From the NCBI GenBank assembly GCA_964385175.1, contig CAYLNL010000006.1, positions 121,910 through 185,909 on the forward strand: a stretch of 64,000 nucleotides of DNA, given 5' to 3'. This DNA is from CAYLNL01 sp964385175. Lineage in GTDB: Bacteria; Bacteroidota; Bacteroidia; Flavobacteriales; Flavobacteriaceae. Below, piece after piece: positions 1 through 8,665 of the stretch. The notes under the pieces were generated by a model. The model ran no database searches and had not been told where the DNA came from. It saw only the letters and a list, made by a program, of their open reading frames with translations. Both the position numbers and the translations under genes were made by a program. Numbering within the stretch: position 1 is the first letter of the stretch; every line of letters starts with the position of its first letter.

Positions 1-39
1 TCGGAAAAATTAAAAGATTTCTTAGATAACGCAGAATAA
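1..39 (+). CDS. ftsA: Cell division protein FtsA, C-terminal end (partial)
   Basis: The first 13 codons of the window are an open frame ending in TAA at 37-39 and encode SEKLKDFLDNAE. It is cut off by the window edge. It lies 18 bases before ftsZ, and ftsA precedes ftsZ in nearly all Bacteroidota. FtsA is the actin-like membrane tether of the FtsZ ring, and flavobacterial FtsA proteins commonly end in a KDFLDNAE-like tail. The call rests on that tail and on position; only 12 residues can be seen. Confidence 0.75.
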   Translation, partial: SEKLKDFLDNAE

Positions 40-57
40 ACATAAAAATTAACAGCT

Positions 58-1920
58 ATGAGTGAAGTTATAGATACCGGGAATATCTTTTTTGATCTTC
101 CCAAAAACCAAAGTAATGCCATTAAGGTAATCGGGGTAGGCGGCGGCGGAAGCAACGCTGTAAACTACATGTTCCAGCAAGGAATAAAGGGGGTAGATTT
201 TGTGGTGTGCAATACCGATGCCCAGGCGCTTCAGAATAGCCCGGTTCCCAACAAAATTCAATTAGGAGCATCGCTTACGGAAGGTTTAGGGGCTGGGGCA
301 AACCCGGAAATCGGGGAGCGGGCGGCATTAGAAAGTCATACAGAAATTGGTGCTATGCTGGAAACGCATACCAAAATGGTATTCATCACTGCCGGGATGG
401 GAGGTGGTACGGGTACGGGAGCGGCGCCCGTTATTGCCAGGTTAGCCAAAGATTTAGATATTCTCACGGTAGGCATTGTTACCATGCCTTTCCAGTTTGA
501 AGGAAAGACGCGCAGCGAACAGGCGCAGGCGGGTATTAAGAATATGCGCCAGTATGTAGATTCGCTGGTTATTATTAATAATAATAAGTTGCGCGAGGTA
601 TATGGAAACCTGGGGTTTAAAGCGGGGTTCGCTAAAGCCGATGAGGTGTTGGCTACGGCTGCCCGCGGCATTGCCGAGGTAATTACACACCACTACACGC
701 AAAATATAGATTTGCGCGATGCGCGCACGGTGCTGGCGAATAGCGGCACAGCTATTATGGGTTCTGCCAAAGCTTCGGGTTCTAATCGCGCCCAGGAAGC
801 TATTATAAAGGCGTTAGATTCTCCCCTGCTTAACGACAACAAGATTAAGGGGGCTAAAAATGTATTGTTGCTCATTGTTTCGGGCGCTACGGAAATTACT
901 ATAGATGAAATTGGTGAAATTAACGACCATATTCAAAATGAGGCTGGAAACAATGCTAATATTATAATGGGTGTGGGGGAAGATGAAACACTGGGCGATG
1001 CTATTGCCGTAACTATTATAGCTACTGGTTTTGATGCGGCGCAACAGCATGAAATTGTGCATACAGAGATTAAAAAAATCATTCATACCTTAGAAGAGGA
1101 GCAGCGAGCGGAGCAGGAATTGCCTCTATCTTCTATGTTGCCGCTCCAGTCTTTTAAGGTTGAGGAAGGCGAGGAAAAAGTTTTTGCAGAAGATAGGCTT
1201 GTGGAGGGTGAAGTTGTTTCTAAATTGTCGGATATAGAAGTGATATATGAGGAGGTGGGTATGGAAGATGAGGATTTTATTATTATTGATACTACGGCAG
1301 CGCTAAAGGAAATACCAGTTGATTTTGAGGAAATAAAAGCGGAAAATGATGACCAAATGGCGTTTGTTTTTGATTTGCCGTTGTCTTCTGTCGCTTCGCA
1401 GCCGGCTGATGAGTTAACTACCCGAATCCCGGAAGAGGGTGAGATGAAAAGCTATGAGGCGATGGCTGAAGAGGTTGCTAAAGAGCCGGAAACACAGGAG
1501 AAACGGTACTCGCTGGAAGAATACATGGAGATAGAGAGTCATTTGATGAAGGCAACGCCCCAGTTAGAGAAAACTGAAGTGGTGGATGAGGAATTGGCTT
1601 TCGAGAAAAAGATAATAACCGAAACGGTTCAGCCTATACAAGATGAAGGAAGTGTGGATCCGCTGACGAGTTCTATTGAACAGGCGTTGAAACAACGGGC
1701 AGAGGAGCGCCGTAAAAAATTGAAGGAGTTTAATTATAAATTCCACAATCTTTCTAAAATAGATGAAATGGAGAAGCAGCCTGCTTATAAACGGATGGGA
1801 ATTACATTAGAGGAGGAAAAAACCGATGAAAAGATGTCGCGCCTCTCGCTCGGGACTGATAGTGAAGATGGGTTGCCCCTGAGAACTAATAATTCTTTTT
1901 TGCATGATAATGTAGATTAG
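58..1920 (+). CDS. ftsZ: Cell division GTPase FtsZ
   Basis: Tubulin-like GTPase that polymerises into the cytokinetic ring. The GTPase core covers about residues 20-340. It shows the GGGGSNAV nucleotide loop (28-35), the tubulin signature GGGTGTG (115-121) and the T7 catalytic loop N216-x-D218-x-x-D221 that completes the site of the next subunit. From about 345 to 580 follows a Glu-rich, low-complexity acidic linker. A PAYKRMGI-like conserved peptide and a final NNSFLHDNVD tail come after it. At 620 residues it is much longer than the roughly 380-residue E. coli protein, but long linkers are usual in Flavobacteriia. It is the last gene of the division cluster, and a 9-bp hairpin follows. Confidence 0.98.
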   Translation: MSEVIDTGNIFFDLPKNQSNAIKVIGVGGGGSNAVNYMFQQGIKGVDFVVCNTDAQALQNSPVPNKIQLGASLTEGLGAGANPEIGERAALESHTEIGAMLETHTKMVFITAGMGGGTGTGAAPVIARLAKDLDILTVGIVTMPFQFEGKTRSEQAQAGIKNMRQYVDSLVIINNNKLREVYGNLGFKAGFAKADEVLATAARGIAEVITHHYTQNIDLRDARTVLANSGTAIMGSAKASGSNRAQEAIIKALDSPLLNDNKIKGAKNVLLLIVSGATEITIDEIGEINDHIQNEAGNNANIIMGVGEDETLGDAIAVTIIATGFDAAQQHEIVHTEIKKIIHTLEEEQRAEQELPLSSMLPLQSFKVEEGEEKVFAEDRLVEGEVVSKLSDIEVIYEEVGMEDEDFIIIDTTAALKEIPVDFEEIKAENDDQMAFVFDLPLSSVASQPADELTTRIPEEGEMKSYEAMAEEVAKEPETQEKRYSLEEYMEIESHLMKATPQLEKTEVVDEELAFEKKIITETVQPIQDEGSVDPLTSSIEQALKQRAEERRKKLKEFNYKFHNLSKIDEMEKQPAYKRMGITLEEEKTDEKMSRLSLGTDSEDGLPLRTNNSFLHDNVD

Positions 1921-1936
1921 ATATTGTTGCTATACG

Positions 1937-1966
1937 CTCACTTCCGGGCAGGTATGCGGGAGTGAG
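1937..1966 (+). terminator. Possible terminator of the ftsZ operon
   Basis: CTCACTTCC (1937-1945) pairs with GGGAGTGAG (1958-1966) in a 9-bp stem with one G-T wobble and a 12-base loop. The downstream tract TATTAGTATT is only moderately T-rich, so this is a weak intrinsic terminator candidate. Confidence 0.4.
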
Positions 1967-2080
1967 TATTAGTATTACCTGTTGACATATATGGCCTTGT
2001 AACAAACAGAGATTAGGGATAGTTGTTTTGAATATTGCTATAAAGTTTCTTCTCTTTTCTTACAACAAAAGCATTTTTTC

Positions 2081-2088
2081 TATATTTG
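2081..2088 (+). promoter_or_regulatory. Probable -7 promoter box (TATATTTG)
   Basis: TATATTTG fits the Bacteroidota TAnnTTTG -7 consensus and lies 88 bases before the ATG of the small leader-like protein at 2177. No clear TTTG is seen at the -33 position. The long leader (about 2093-2176) contains a C-rich run but no recognised riboswitch. Confidence 0.5.
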
Positions 2089-2176
2089 TATTTGATGCTA
2101 TAAAAATAGATACACCCCCCCTATTCGCCCACATGCTGCGAGCAGGGGAATATGCGCCCGAATAAAATTTGTAAAA

Positions 2177-2407
2177 ATGAGTTCGTTGAGTCAATTTCAA
2201 TCGCAAAAATTAACCCGTAGAGAACTTTGTAAGATTAAAGCAGGAATAACTGATTGTTTTGAAGAAGCCATTACTGAACTGTCTGCCTTAGAGAATTATT
2301 TAGGCTATCAAATCAATGATAACCATGCCATGGGGCTTTTAAATGAGTTTTATGCCGATTGCTGGCTCTTGAATGGAGGATGGGACTATTTAGAAAGTTT
2401 AGATTAA
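2177..2407 (+). CDS. Small protein with double-glycine-type leader (possible peptide precursor)
   Basis: 76 residues with no signal peptide or membrane segment. Residues 12-23 read LTRRELCKIKAG, which matches the bacterial double-glycine leader pattern LSxxELxxIxGG at every key position except Ala-Gly instead of Gly-Gly. Such leaders are removed by C39 peptidase domains of ABC exporters. Cleavage after Gly23 would release a 53-residue acidic core with two cysteines (Cys27 and a second near residue 62) and a C-terminal GGWDYLESLD. No C39 exporter or modification enzyme lies in the window. The next gene, 39 bases downstream, encodes a secreted GLPGLI protein, so the two may be co-transcribed. 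The leader match is seen directly; a bacteriocin or signalling role is inference. It could instead be an unrelated cytosolic helical protein. Confidence 0.6.
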   Translation: MSSLSQFQSQKLTRRELCKIKAGITDCFEEAITELSALENYLGYQINDNHAMGLLNEFYADCWLLNGGWDYLESLD

Positions 2408-2446
2408 GAATCACTCGATACCCGGGAATAGTAACTCATACAAAGT

Positions 2447-3196
2447 ATGCACTGTATGGAAAAGTACTGCCTATTCTTTTTAATCGGACTTATCAGCTGT
2501 ACGGTTGTATTCGCACAACCTCTAAAAATACAGGCAATCTACAAAGCGCAGATTTACAAGAGTGAAAACGCCCAAATTACTCCTTCTAAAAGAACTGAAT
2601 TGATTATGGGGGAGGTGGAAAATCTTGACTTGCAGTTTTTGTATTGCGATGGAAAAGCATCCTTTCAATCAACAAACCATGCGGGAATAGTTTACCGAAC
2701 CTCTTCTTTCCGTAATGCGGCAGAGATAATTTTAGATGTTAAAGATGCTTACTATGCTGACTTAGGAGAAAAAAAGATTATTACTACTCGCAAAATAGGG
2801 GGTATGCACTATACTATTGAATATGGGTTCAATCATTTTAGCTGGGTGTTAACAACTGAAACTAAAACTATAAATGGGTACTTGTGCTATAAAGCTACCA
2901 CTGCTTATTCTTATACAAACAGGAGTGGAACCACAACTACGTTAGAGGTAACTGCCTGGTACACTCCAGAAATTCCCCTCCCGATGGGGCCAAAAAACTA
3001 TGCCGGCTTACCAGGTTTTATCGTAGAGTTACAAGAAGGCCCTAAACGTATATACCTCACGCAGATAAAATTAAATTCTGAGGAAATATTTACAATAGAA
3101 AAACCTTATGCTGGCAAAAGAGTAACTGAACCTGAATTTGAGAGAATAGCCGCCGAAGCGTATAACGATTTTAAAGACGTTATGAAAAGGCAATAA
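2447..3196 (+). CDS. GLPGLI family secreted protein
   Basis: 249 residues with a signal peptide (hydrophobic FFLIGLISCTVVF, cleavage near Ala23-Gln24) sending it to the periplasm or surface. Near residues 184-189 it carries GLPGFI, the variant of the motif that names this Bacteroidota-specific family, followed by the usual segment rich in alternating beta-strand residues. The function of the family is unknown. A second in-frame ATG at 2456 is an equally plausible start because it gives a more typical signal peptide. It follows the small leader-like protein by 39 bases and is closed by a strong palindromic terminator, so the pair forms a self-contained unit. Confidence 0.88.
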   Translation: MHCMEKYCLFFLIGLISCTVVFAQPLKIQAIYKAQIYKSENAQITPSKRTELIMGEVENLDLQFLYCDGKASFQSTNHAGIVYRTSSFRNAAEIILDVKDAYYADLGEKKIITTRKIGGMHYTIEYGFNHFSWVLTTETKTINGYLCYKATTAYSYTNRSGTTTTLEVTAWYTPEIPLPMGPKNYAGLPGFIVELQEGPKRIYLTQIKLNSEEIFTIEKPYAGKRVTEPEFERIAAEAYNDFKDVMKRQ

Positions 3197-3221
3197 ATAT
3201 ACGATGTGTCGACAATTTTAG

Positions 3222-3265
3222 ATAGCTCGGATTTAAAAATCCGAGCTATTTATTTAGAGTTTTTT
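3222..3265 (+). terminator. Bidirectional intrinsic terminator
   Basis: A perfect 13-bp stem, ATAGCTCGGATTT with AAATCCGAGCTAT, spans 3222-3249 with a two-base loop and is followed by a T-rich tract. It separates the plus-strand GLPGLI gene from the convergent DoxX gene. A-rich sequence on the other side suggests it can serve both directions. Confidence 0.85.
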
Positions 3266-3281
3266 ATTTAATCTCTGAGGT

Positions 3282-3650
3282 TTAGCTAAATAAGCCTTTA
3301 AATTTGTTCCAATTAGCATAGATGAGAAGGGCGTTTAAAAGGGCTACCAGGGCGGCGGCTCCTATGGTGCTTACATCGTACCGTAAGTGAAAGGCAACAA
3401 TGTTTATTGAAATGGGGGCTAACCAAACTAATGCAAAGCCTTTCCATTTGTTAATGAGGAGTAAAAAGCCTGGCACAATCTCGGAAAGGGCTATGAGGGG
3501 TATAAGGTAGCCGGTTTTAAATAGGGCATCTGGAAAGCTGCATTCTGGCGGGGCTTCCATAGGCATGAAAGGGAAAAATTTGTTTAACCCGAAGGTGAGT
3601 AACCCCAGGGCTAAAATAATTCTCAGTACTAATTCAATTTTTGTATTCAT
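3282..3650 (-). CDS. DoxX family membrane protein
   Basis: 122 residues with four predicted membrane helices (about 6-24, 45-66, 70-88, 95-112), the layout of DoxX/DoxD-like small integral membrane proteins. The N-terminal LRIILALGLLTFGLNKF matches the conserved first helix of this family, in which a G-x-x-K-F/L segment is common. Members are linked to redox processes, but the biochemical role is not settled. It is a single gene convergent with the GLPGLI gene, with an AT-rich upstream region and no neighbour that points to a pathway. Confidence 0.85.
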   Translation of the reverse strand: MNTKIELVLRIILALGLLTFGLNKFFPFMPMEAPPECSFPDALFKTGYLIPLIALSEIVPGFLLLINKWKGFALVWLAPISINIVAFHLRYDVSTIGAAALVALLNALLIYANWNKFKGLFS

Positions 3651-3745
3651 GTTTATTCTAAATTAATTGATTAATTATTTCTATTGATATGTGGGGTGAA
3701 ATATAGGGAAAATAAAATAGAAATAGTAATTTAAAAAAACACTTT

Positions 3746-4735
3746 TTATAAAAATCCTTGTTCACGCAGATAGCTTGCAATTTGCACGGCATTGGTAGCG
3801 GCTCCTTTTCTGAGATTATCTGCCACAATCCACATATTAAGGGTAGCGGGCTGTGAGTAATCTCTGCGAATACGTCCTACGAATACTGCATCTTTTCCTT
3901 GTGCATATAACGGCATGGGGTACACACCGGTAGTCGTATCGTCTTGCACTATTACGCCAGGGGTTTCTCTCAAGATGTTTCGTACCTCATCTAATTGAAA
4001 ATCTGATTCAAATGCTACATTCACTGCTTCTGAATGCCCGCCTATAACGGGAACACGCACTGCCGTAGCGGTAATGCCAATGGAGGGGGCGTTGAGAATT
4101 TTTTGGGTTTCCCGCACGAGTTTCATTTCTTCTTTCGTGTAGTTGTTTTCTTCAAACACATCGCACTGGGGTATAGCGTTTTGGTGAATAGGGTGGGTAT
4201 ATGCCCGCTCTCCGTCAATGCCGCGATATTCGTTTTCTAATTGACGTATTGCTTTATTGCCGGTTCCTGTAACTGATTGATAGGTGGAAATAACAATGCG
4301 CCTGATGCGGTATTTTTTGTGGAGCGGCGCTAATGCCACAACCATCTGGATGGTAGAGCAGTTGGGGTTGGCAATGATGCGGTCTTCGGGGGTGAGGATA
4401 GAGGCGTTCACTTCGGGGACAATGAGTTTTTTGGTAGCATCCATACGCCAGGCAGAGGAATTGTCTATTACTACCGCTCCTGCCTGCGCGAATGCGGGCG
4501 CCCACGCAAGGGATACAGCGGCACCTGCAGAAAATAGAGCGATGCGGGGCTGCTGCGCCAGGGCAGTTGCAAGGTTTACTACGGGATATTTTTTTCCCTG
4601 AAAGGAAATTTCAGCGCCTACCGATTTTTCTGATGCAACTGGGAGCAGGTCGGTAAGAGGAAAATGCCGTTCTTCTAAAACGCGGAGCATCATATTTCCT
4701 ACGAGGCCGGTGGCGCCTACTATGGCTACTTTCAT
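3746..4735 (-). CDS. asd: Aspartate-semialdehyde dehydrogenase
   Basis: Cytosolic NADPH-dependent enzyme that converts L-aspartyl-4-phosphate to L-aspartate-semialdehyde, the branch point to lysine and diaminopimelate, threonine and methionine. The N-terminal Rossmann motif GATGLVG is at residues 7-13. The active-site segment NPNCST contains the nucleophile Cys126. The SVTGTGNKA-like stretch and the GGHSEAVNV segment with the catalytic His follow. The length of 329 fits the bacterial family. It is transcribed alone; the 253 bases upstream (4736-4988) hold no gene and no recognised riboswitch. Confidence 0.97.
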   Translation of the reverse strand: MKVAIVGATGLVGNMMLRVLEERHFPLTDLLPVASEKSVGAEISFQGKKYPVVNLATALAQQPRIALFSAGAAVSLAWAPAFAQAGAVVIDNSSAWRMDATKKLIVPEVNASILTPEDRIIANPNCSTIQMVVALAPLHKKYRIRRIVISTYQSVTGTGNKAIRQLENEYRGIDGERAYTHPIHQNAIPQCDVFEENNYTKEEMKLVRETQKILNAPSIGITATAVRVPVIGGHSEAVNVAFESDFQLDEVRNILRETPGVIVQDDTTTGVYPMPLYAQGKDAVFVGRIRRDYSQPATLNMWIVADNLRKGAATNAVQIASYLREQGFL

Positions 4736-4988
4736 ATAGATAAATTAAGTTGTATTAAAATTGAAGTACAAGGTTGCGATTTGAGTATTGGGAGTTGAAT
4801 AACAGTCTTGTTTAAAAAAATGTCATCGTATCATATATACGGAGATTATGAAAAGTGTTGGGTAATAAAAATTGAACCTTCCGGCTTGAGTATCTGAATT
4901 TTGTGGTTTTAATAGTTTATAATACCCGACGGATGGAATTGGCTGCCGGTTTTTTTCTACATACTCAAACTATGCTCTCTCATTATTA

Positions 4989-7100
4989 CTAATAAAACTC
5001 TGCACGGTTGTCTTTAATTGTGGCAGCTTCCTTAAGAGCTGTATAAACTGCGGCGTTCACGCGGCTGCGGGCCGCGGTTTGCTGCGTGGTAGCATAGGTG
5101 CTGTAATTATCTAATGGTTTTGCAATTTCTTTACCAGTTACCTTGAGCATATACATCCCATTTTCTCCTTCTATGAAGCCAGAAGTTTGTCCTTCTTGTA
5201 AGGCGAGGGCGGTCCCTATCACTTTCGGTTCTCTGCCTATGCCGGGAATAACTAATTTTTTAATGGTTAACTCGGAAGCTGTTCTAAGGGGAGCTTCTGC
5301 TGAGTAGGCGCGTTCTTCTAATGTTTTTCCTTTATTTTTAGAAATAATGAGCGCTGCTTTCTTTTGTCTAAGGAGTATGGGCTTTATACGAACGTTTATA
5401 TCTTCGCTGGAAATTACGCCCTTTTTAATTTTTTCCGTTAGTTGAACTATTGCATATCCACCTTGTACGTTAAACCGTTGCACATCGCCCACTTCGGTAT
5501 CTGCATTAAACGCCCACTGAACAATGGAACGCTGGTCTCCTATTCCTGCAATGGTTTCATCTAATTCTTTGAGGTTTCTCACCGGGCGAGGATTATATGT
5601 TGCAGCTTTTGCGGCTTCTGCAAACTCTTTTTCAGAAGCTGCCATTTCAAACTCGGTGGCGTTTCGGAAAACGTTGTTAATGGTAGTTTCAGAGGGTTCT
5701 ATCTTGCGGGCTATGGTGGCGATTTGTAGAGTGACTTCTTTAGCTGTTACGTGGATAATGTGAAAGCCGAAATCGGTTTCTACTATCCCTATTTTCCCTA
5801 CGGCATTACTAAAAACAAAGTCGGAGAAGGGTTTCACCATATCGCCTTCTGCAAAAAACCCTAAATTACCTCCCAGACGGCCTGTTTGTAAGTCGGTGGA
5901 ATTTTCTCGTGCCAAATCGGCAAATGTATCAGGGTTTTTTGTAACACTATTGAATAATTCCTGGGCTTTGGCTTTGGCTTCTTCTTTAGTGAATGTTACG
6001 GAAGGGATGGCTTGGAGGGCGCCTTTATATCCAATGAGGATATGGCTTGCCTGGGCAACTCCATTAGGTTTTTTAGCCATCATGCGAGAAATCTTAAAAT
6101 ATTCACCATCCCGGTACGGGCCATATACCGCTCCTATTGTGAGGTTGGACAAAGAGTCGGCAAAGGCAACGGGCAGGTCATTTTTAGCCACGAAAGTAGA
6201 ATCGAAGGGAATATCGGAATTGGCATTTACAAAATCTGCTATATTGGGGGTGGTTCTAAATCCCGGTACTGTATCATTAATTTTAGTAGCTGGGTTATAG
6301 GTTATTTTTTTCTCTAAAAGAGCTGTTATTTCATTCTTACTATTTTCTTCGTCTTCGGGAGAGGGTTTTTCTTCAAAAAACACATATTGTAGGGAGCGTT
6401 GGGGTTCTGTTTTAAATTCTTTTTTGTGAGTGTTGGCGTAATCTTTTATCTCTTCCTTAGAAATGGTAATGGTGCTATCTGCTATGGAAGAATAGGGTAC
6501 CTGGAAGTATTGAATGGCTACTTTATCATTTTCTGCCTGGTAAGTATAGTTTCCTTCGCTAAGGGTTGTATAAACGCTGGCTTTAACGAGATTAAAATAG
6601 TGTTGCTCTTTGGCGGCTTTCACCATGGCTTCTTCCTGGAGTTTCCACTGCTGGTATCCTGTGGGATTATTGGATTGGAGGTCAGCCACAAATTCTAAAT
6701 AGCGTCCTTCATCAAATATACCCGCTTCATTTTGAAAAAGGGTGTCCTGGGAAAAATAAGGATTGGTTTTAATAAGTTCTACTACCTGGTCGTCTTCTAT
6801 GGCAATGCCCAATTCTTTGTATTGTTTTTCTAACAAGAGATTGCGCACTTGCTGGTTCCATACCTGGTTGGCTACCTGGAGTGAGGACATGGAGCCGCCA
6901 AACCTGCGGGATGCCAGTTCTACTTCGCGCATGAAATTCTCTCGCAAGATGGTTTCTCCATTTACTTTTCCTACCACAGAGGAGCTTTTGAGGAGGTTTC
7001 GGTTTTGAATAAAATCGGAAATTACAAATGAAAAAAGGGCTATTCCTATTACTACTATTAAGAGTGCAGAACGTTTTCTTATTTTTTCGAGAATGGCCAT
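4989..7100 (-). CDS. ppiD: PpiD-like peptidyl-prolyl isomerase / periplasmic chaperone
   Basis: 703-residue membrane-anchored periplasmic folding factor. Residues 12-30 form one N-terminal transmembrane anchor, followed by a SurA/PpiD-type N-terminal chaperone domain (about 35-190). A parvulin-type PPIase domain lies at about 345-455, recognisable from ASHILIGYKG, the GGNLGFFAEGDMV segment and GFHIIHVT. The C-terminal third is a further PpiD-like region that also carries a weaker second parvulin-like segment. It is the last gene of the block from coaX to ppiD and presumably helps outer-membrane protein maturation together with its envelope neighbours. It has an upstream gap of 86 bases containing a TATTTTCG box (7138-7145, minus strand) that may give it its own promoter. 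Confidence 0.93.
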   Translation of the reverse strand: MAILEKIRKRSALLIVVIGIALFSFVISDFIQNRNLLKSSSVVGKVNGETILRENFMREVELASRRFGGSMSSLQVANQVWNQQVRNLLLEKQYKELGIAIEDDQVVELIKTNPYFSQDTLFQNEAGIFDEGRYLEFVADLQSNNPTGYQQWKLQEEAMVKAAKEQHYFNLVKASVYTTLSEGNYTYQAENDKVAIQYFQVPYSSIADSTITISKEEIKDYANTHKKEFKTEPQRSLQYVFFEEKPSPEDEENSKNEITALLEKKITYNPATKINDTVPGFRTTPNIADFVNANSDIPFDSTFVAKNDLPVAFADSLSNLTIGAVYGPYRDGEYFKISRMMAKKPNGVAQASHILIGYKGALQAIPSVTFTKEEAKAKAQELFNSVTKNPDTFADLARENSTDLQTGRLGGNLGFFAEGDMVKPFSDFVFSNAVGKIGIVETDFGFHIIHVTAKEVTLQIATIARKIEPSETTINNVFRNATEFEMAASEKEFAEAAKAATYNPRPVRNLKELDETIAGIGDQRSIVQWAFNADTEVGDVQRFNVQGGYAIVQLTEKIKKGVISSEDINVRIKPILLRQKKAALIISKNKGKTLEERAYSAEAPLRTASELTIKKLVIPGIGREPKVIGTALALQEGQTSGFIEGENGMYMLKVTGKEIAKPLDNYSTYATTQQTAARSRVNAAVYTALKEAATIKDNRAEFY

Positions 7101-7186
7101 AACAGGAAGAATTATGTATTATAAAATTTCAGAGGGCGAAAATAGCACTTTTTTAGCAGAATAAAAACCTATACGATATAACTTTC

Positions 7187-8461
7187 TCAGTAAGTTTCTA
7201 AAATGGTAAGGTGCAGCAGTTCTATTTTGGTGTTACTCACCTCTAATACGGTAAATCGATAGTTTTGCAGGATAACAATTTGTCCTTTTTCGGGTATTTC
7301 TCCCAGTTCATTCACAATAAGCCCTCCCAGGGTCTCGTAGTTTTCGCTTTCGGGGAGGTCTAAGCGATAGGTTTGGTTAAGGTAATCTACCTCCAGTCGG
7401 GCAGAGAATTTAAACTCGTTTTCATTGAGGCGTTCTTCATGTAGTTCCGGGGTATCGTGCTCATCTTCAATTTCTCCAAAAAGTTCTTCTACAATGTCTT
7501 CTACTGTAATAATGCCAGAGGTACCTCCATACTCATCTAATACCACTGCAATGCTTTTGCGTTTTTTGGTTAAAAGATTCAATACATCGCTTATAAAAAT
7601 GGTTTCGGGAACATACTCAAGCGGCATAAGAATGGTTTTTATGTCTGCGGGTTTTTTAAAGAGGTCAAAGGAATGTACGTATCCCACAATATCATCTATG
7701 GTATCTTTATAGACCACTATTTTAGAGTAACCGGTAGCTATAAAAAGTTCGGTAAGAGATGCCGGCGATTCATGGAGTTCCACAGCTGTGAGTTCGGTTC
7801 GGGGAATCATTACTTCGCGGGCTTTTACTTCTGAAAAACCAAGGGCATTCTGGAAAATTTGTATTTCAGAGTCAACGCCGTCTTTGTCTTCTACCTGCTC
7901 CATCTGCTCAGAGATATAATCTCCCAGCTCTATTTTAGTGAAGGCGAGTGGCACTTCATCTCCTTTGGTATTAAAAAAAATTCGCAGCAAGTTATTAGAA
8001 ACCCAAAGTACCGTATCTGAAACGGGTGAGAAAAGAATGTAAAAGAGATAGGCAGGAAAGATGAAAAATTTAAGGAGAGAATTGGCGTATATCTGGAAAA
8101 AAACTTTGGGGAGAAACTCGCCGGTAATGAGAATAATGAGGGTAGAAAGCAGGGTTTGTAGGAGGATGACGTTGAAGGGAGTGCTAGGGGCTTCCCGTAG
8201 CGAGGGGTAGATAAGTTGCAGGATGAGGCTGCCCATGAAAAAGCCGTAAATAACCAACACTACATTATTTCCCAAAAGCATGGTGGTTATAAATTTAGAG
8301 GGCTTTTGGGTAATTTTGGCTAACATAGCGGCAAGGAAGCCTCCTTGCTTTTTTTCAATTTCTATATGAATTTTGTTAGAAGAAATATAGGCTATTTCCA
8401 TCCCAGAGAAAAAAGCCGAAAGGACAAGGCAAACTACAATTATGAGAATGGAGGTCTCCAT
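7187..8461 (-). CDS. CNNM/CBS/CorC transporter-associated domain protein (hemolysin family)
   Basis: 424-residue inner-membrane protein. Residues 1-190 are a DUF21/CNNM-type transmembrane domain with about four helices, including the LSAFFSGMEIAYISSN signature. Two CBS domains follow (about 205-330; EVMIPRTELTAVE and DEYGGTSGIITVEDIVEELFG are diagnostic). A CorC/HlyC C-terminal domain (about 345-420) contains a YETLGGLI motif. Relatives act in Mg2+ or Co2+ homeostasis; the historic name hemolysin is misleading. The related flavobacterial GldE has the same architecture but usually sits next to gldD, mutY and ssb, which are absent here, so I do not assign gldE. Its ATG directly abuts the stop of the small membrane protein upstream (TAA-ATG), which implies translational coupling. 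Confidence 0.92.
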   Translation of the reverse strand: METSILIIVVCLVLSAFFSGMEIAYISSNKIHIEIEKKQGGFLAAMLAKITQKPSKFITTMLLGNNVVLVIYGFFMGSLILQLIYPSLREAPSTPFNVILLQTLLSTLIILITGEFLPKVFFQIYANSLLKFFIFPAYLFYILFSPVSDTVLWVSNNLLRIFFNTKGDEVPLAFTKIELGDYISEQMEQVEDKDGVDSEIQIFQNALGFSEVKAREVMIPRTELTAVELHESPASLTELFIATGYSKIVVYKDTIDDIVGYVHSFDLFKKPADIKTILMPLEYVPETIFISDVLNLLTKKRKSIAVVLDEYGGTSGIITVEDIVEELFGEIEDEHDTPELHEERLNENEFKFSARLEVDYLNQTYRLDLPESENYETLGGLIVNELGEIPEKGQIVILQNYRFTVLEVSNTKIELLHLTILETY

Positions 8462-8656
8462 TTATTTTTCTCGTTGGCGGGCTTCGAACTTTTTACGGTA
8501 ACGTCTTCTAAAGAAGAACATAAATAAGGAAATAGCAGCAAAACCCAGGAAAAGCCAGGCTCTCTGCGGGTTTATAGTCCACTCTCTAAAGGCTTCTATG
8601 ATTGCTAATACAAAAACAACCAAATAAGCTATTTCAAAAATTCTAAAATATTTCAT
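8462..8656 (-). CDS. Small two-helix membrane protein
   Basis: 64 residues: a first hydrophobic segment at about 8-22, a second at about 35-49, then a strongly basic tail (RRRYRKKFEARQREK). It lies between lptC (9 bases upstream) and the CNNM/CBS protein (stop and start codons adjacent), so it is clearly part of the same transcript. I do not recognise a named family. Position between lptC and the CBS protein suggests a conserved accessory membrane protein, but no function can be read from the sequence. Confidence 0.75.
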   Translation of the reverse strand: MKYFRIFEIAYLVVFVLAIIEAFREWTINPQRAWLFLGFAAISLFMFFFRRRYRKKFEARQREK

Positions 8657-8665
8657 GCCAAACAG

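Noticed and set aside
336..1086. Minus-strand open frames inside ftsZ
   Set aside because: They are antisense shadows of a strongly conserved gene and have no recognisable protein features.
7187..8461. Assignment as gldE
   Set aside because: The domain architecture is the same, but the usual neighbours of gldE are missing and the paralogues cannot be told apart by eye.
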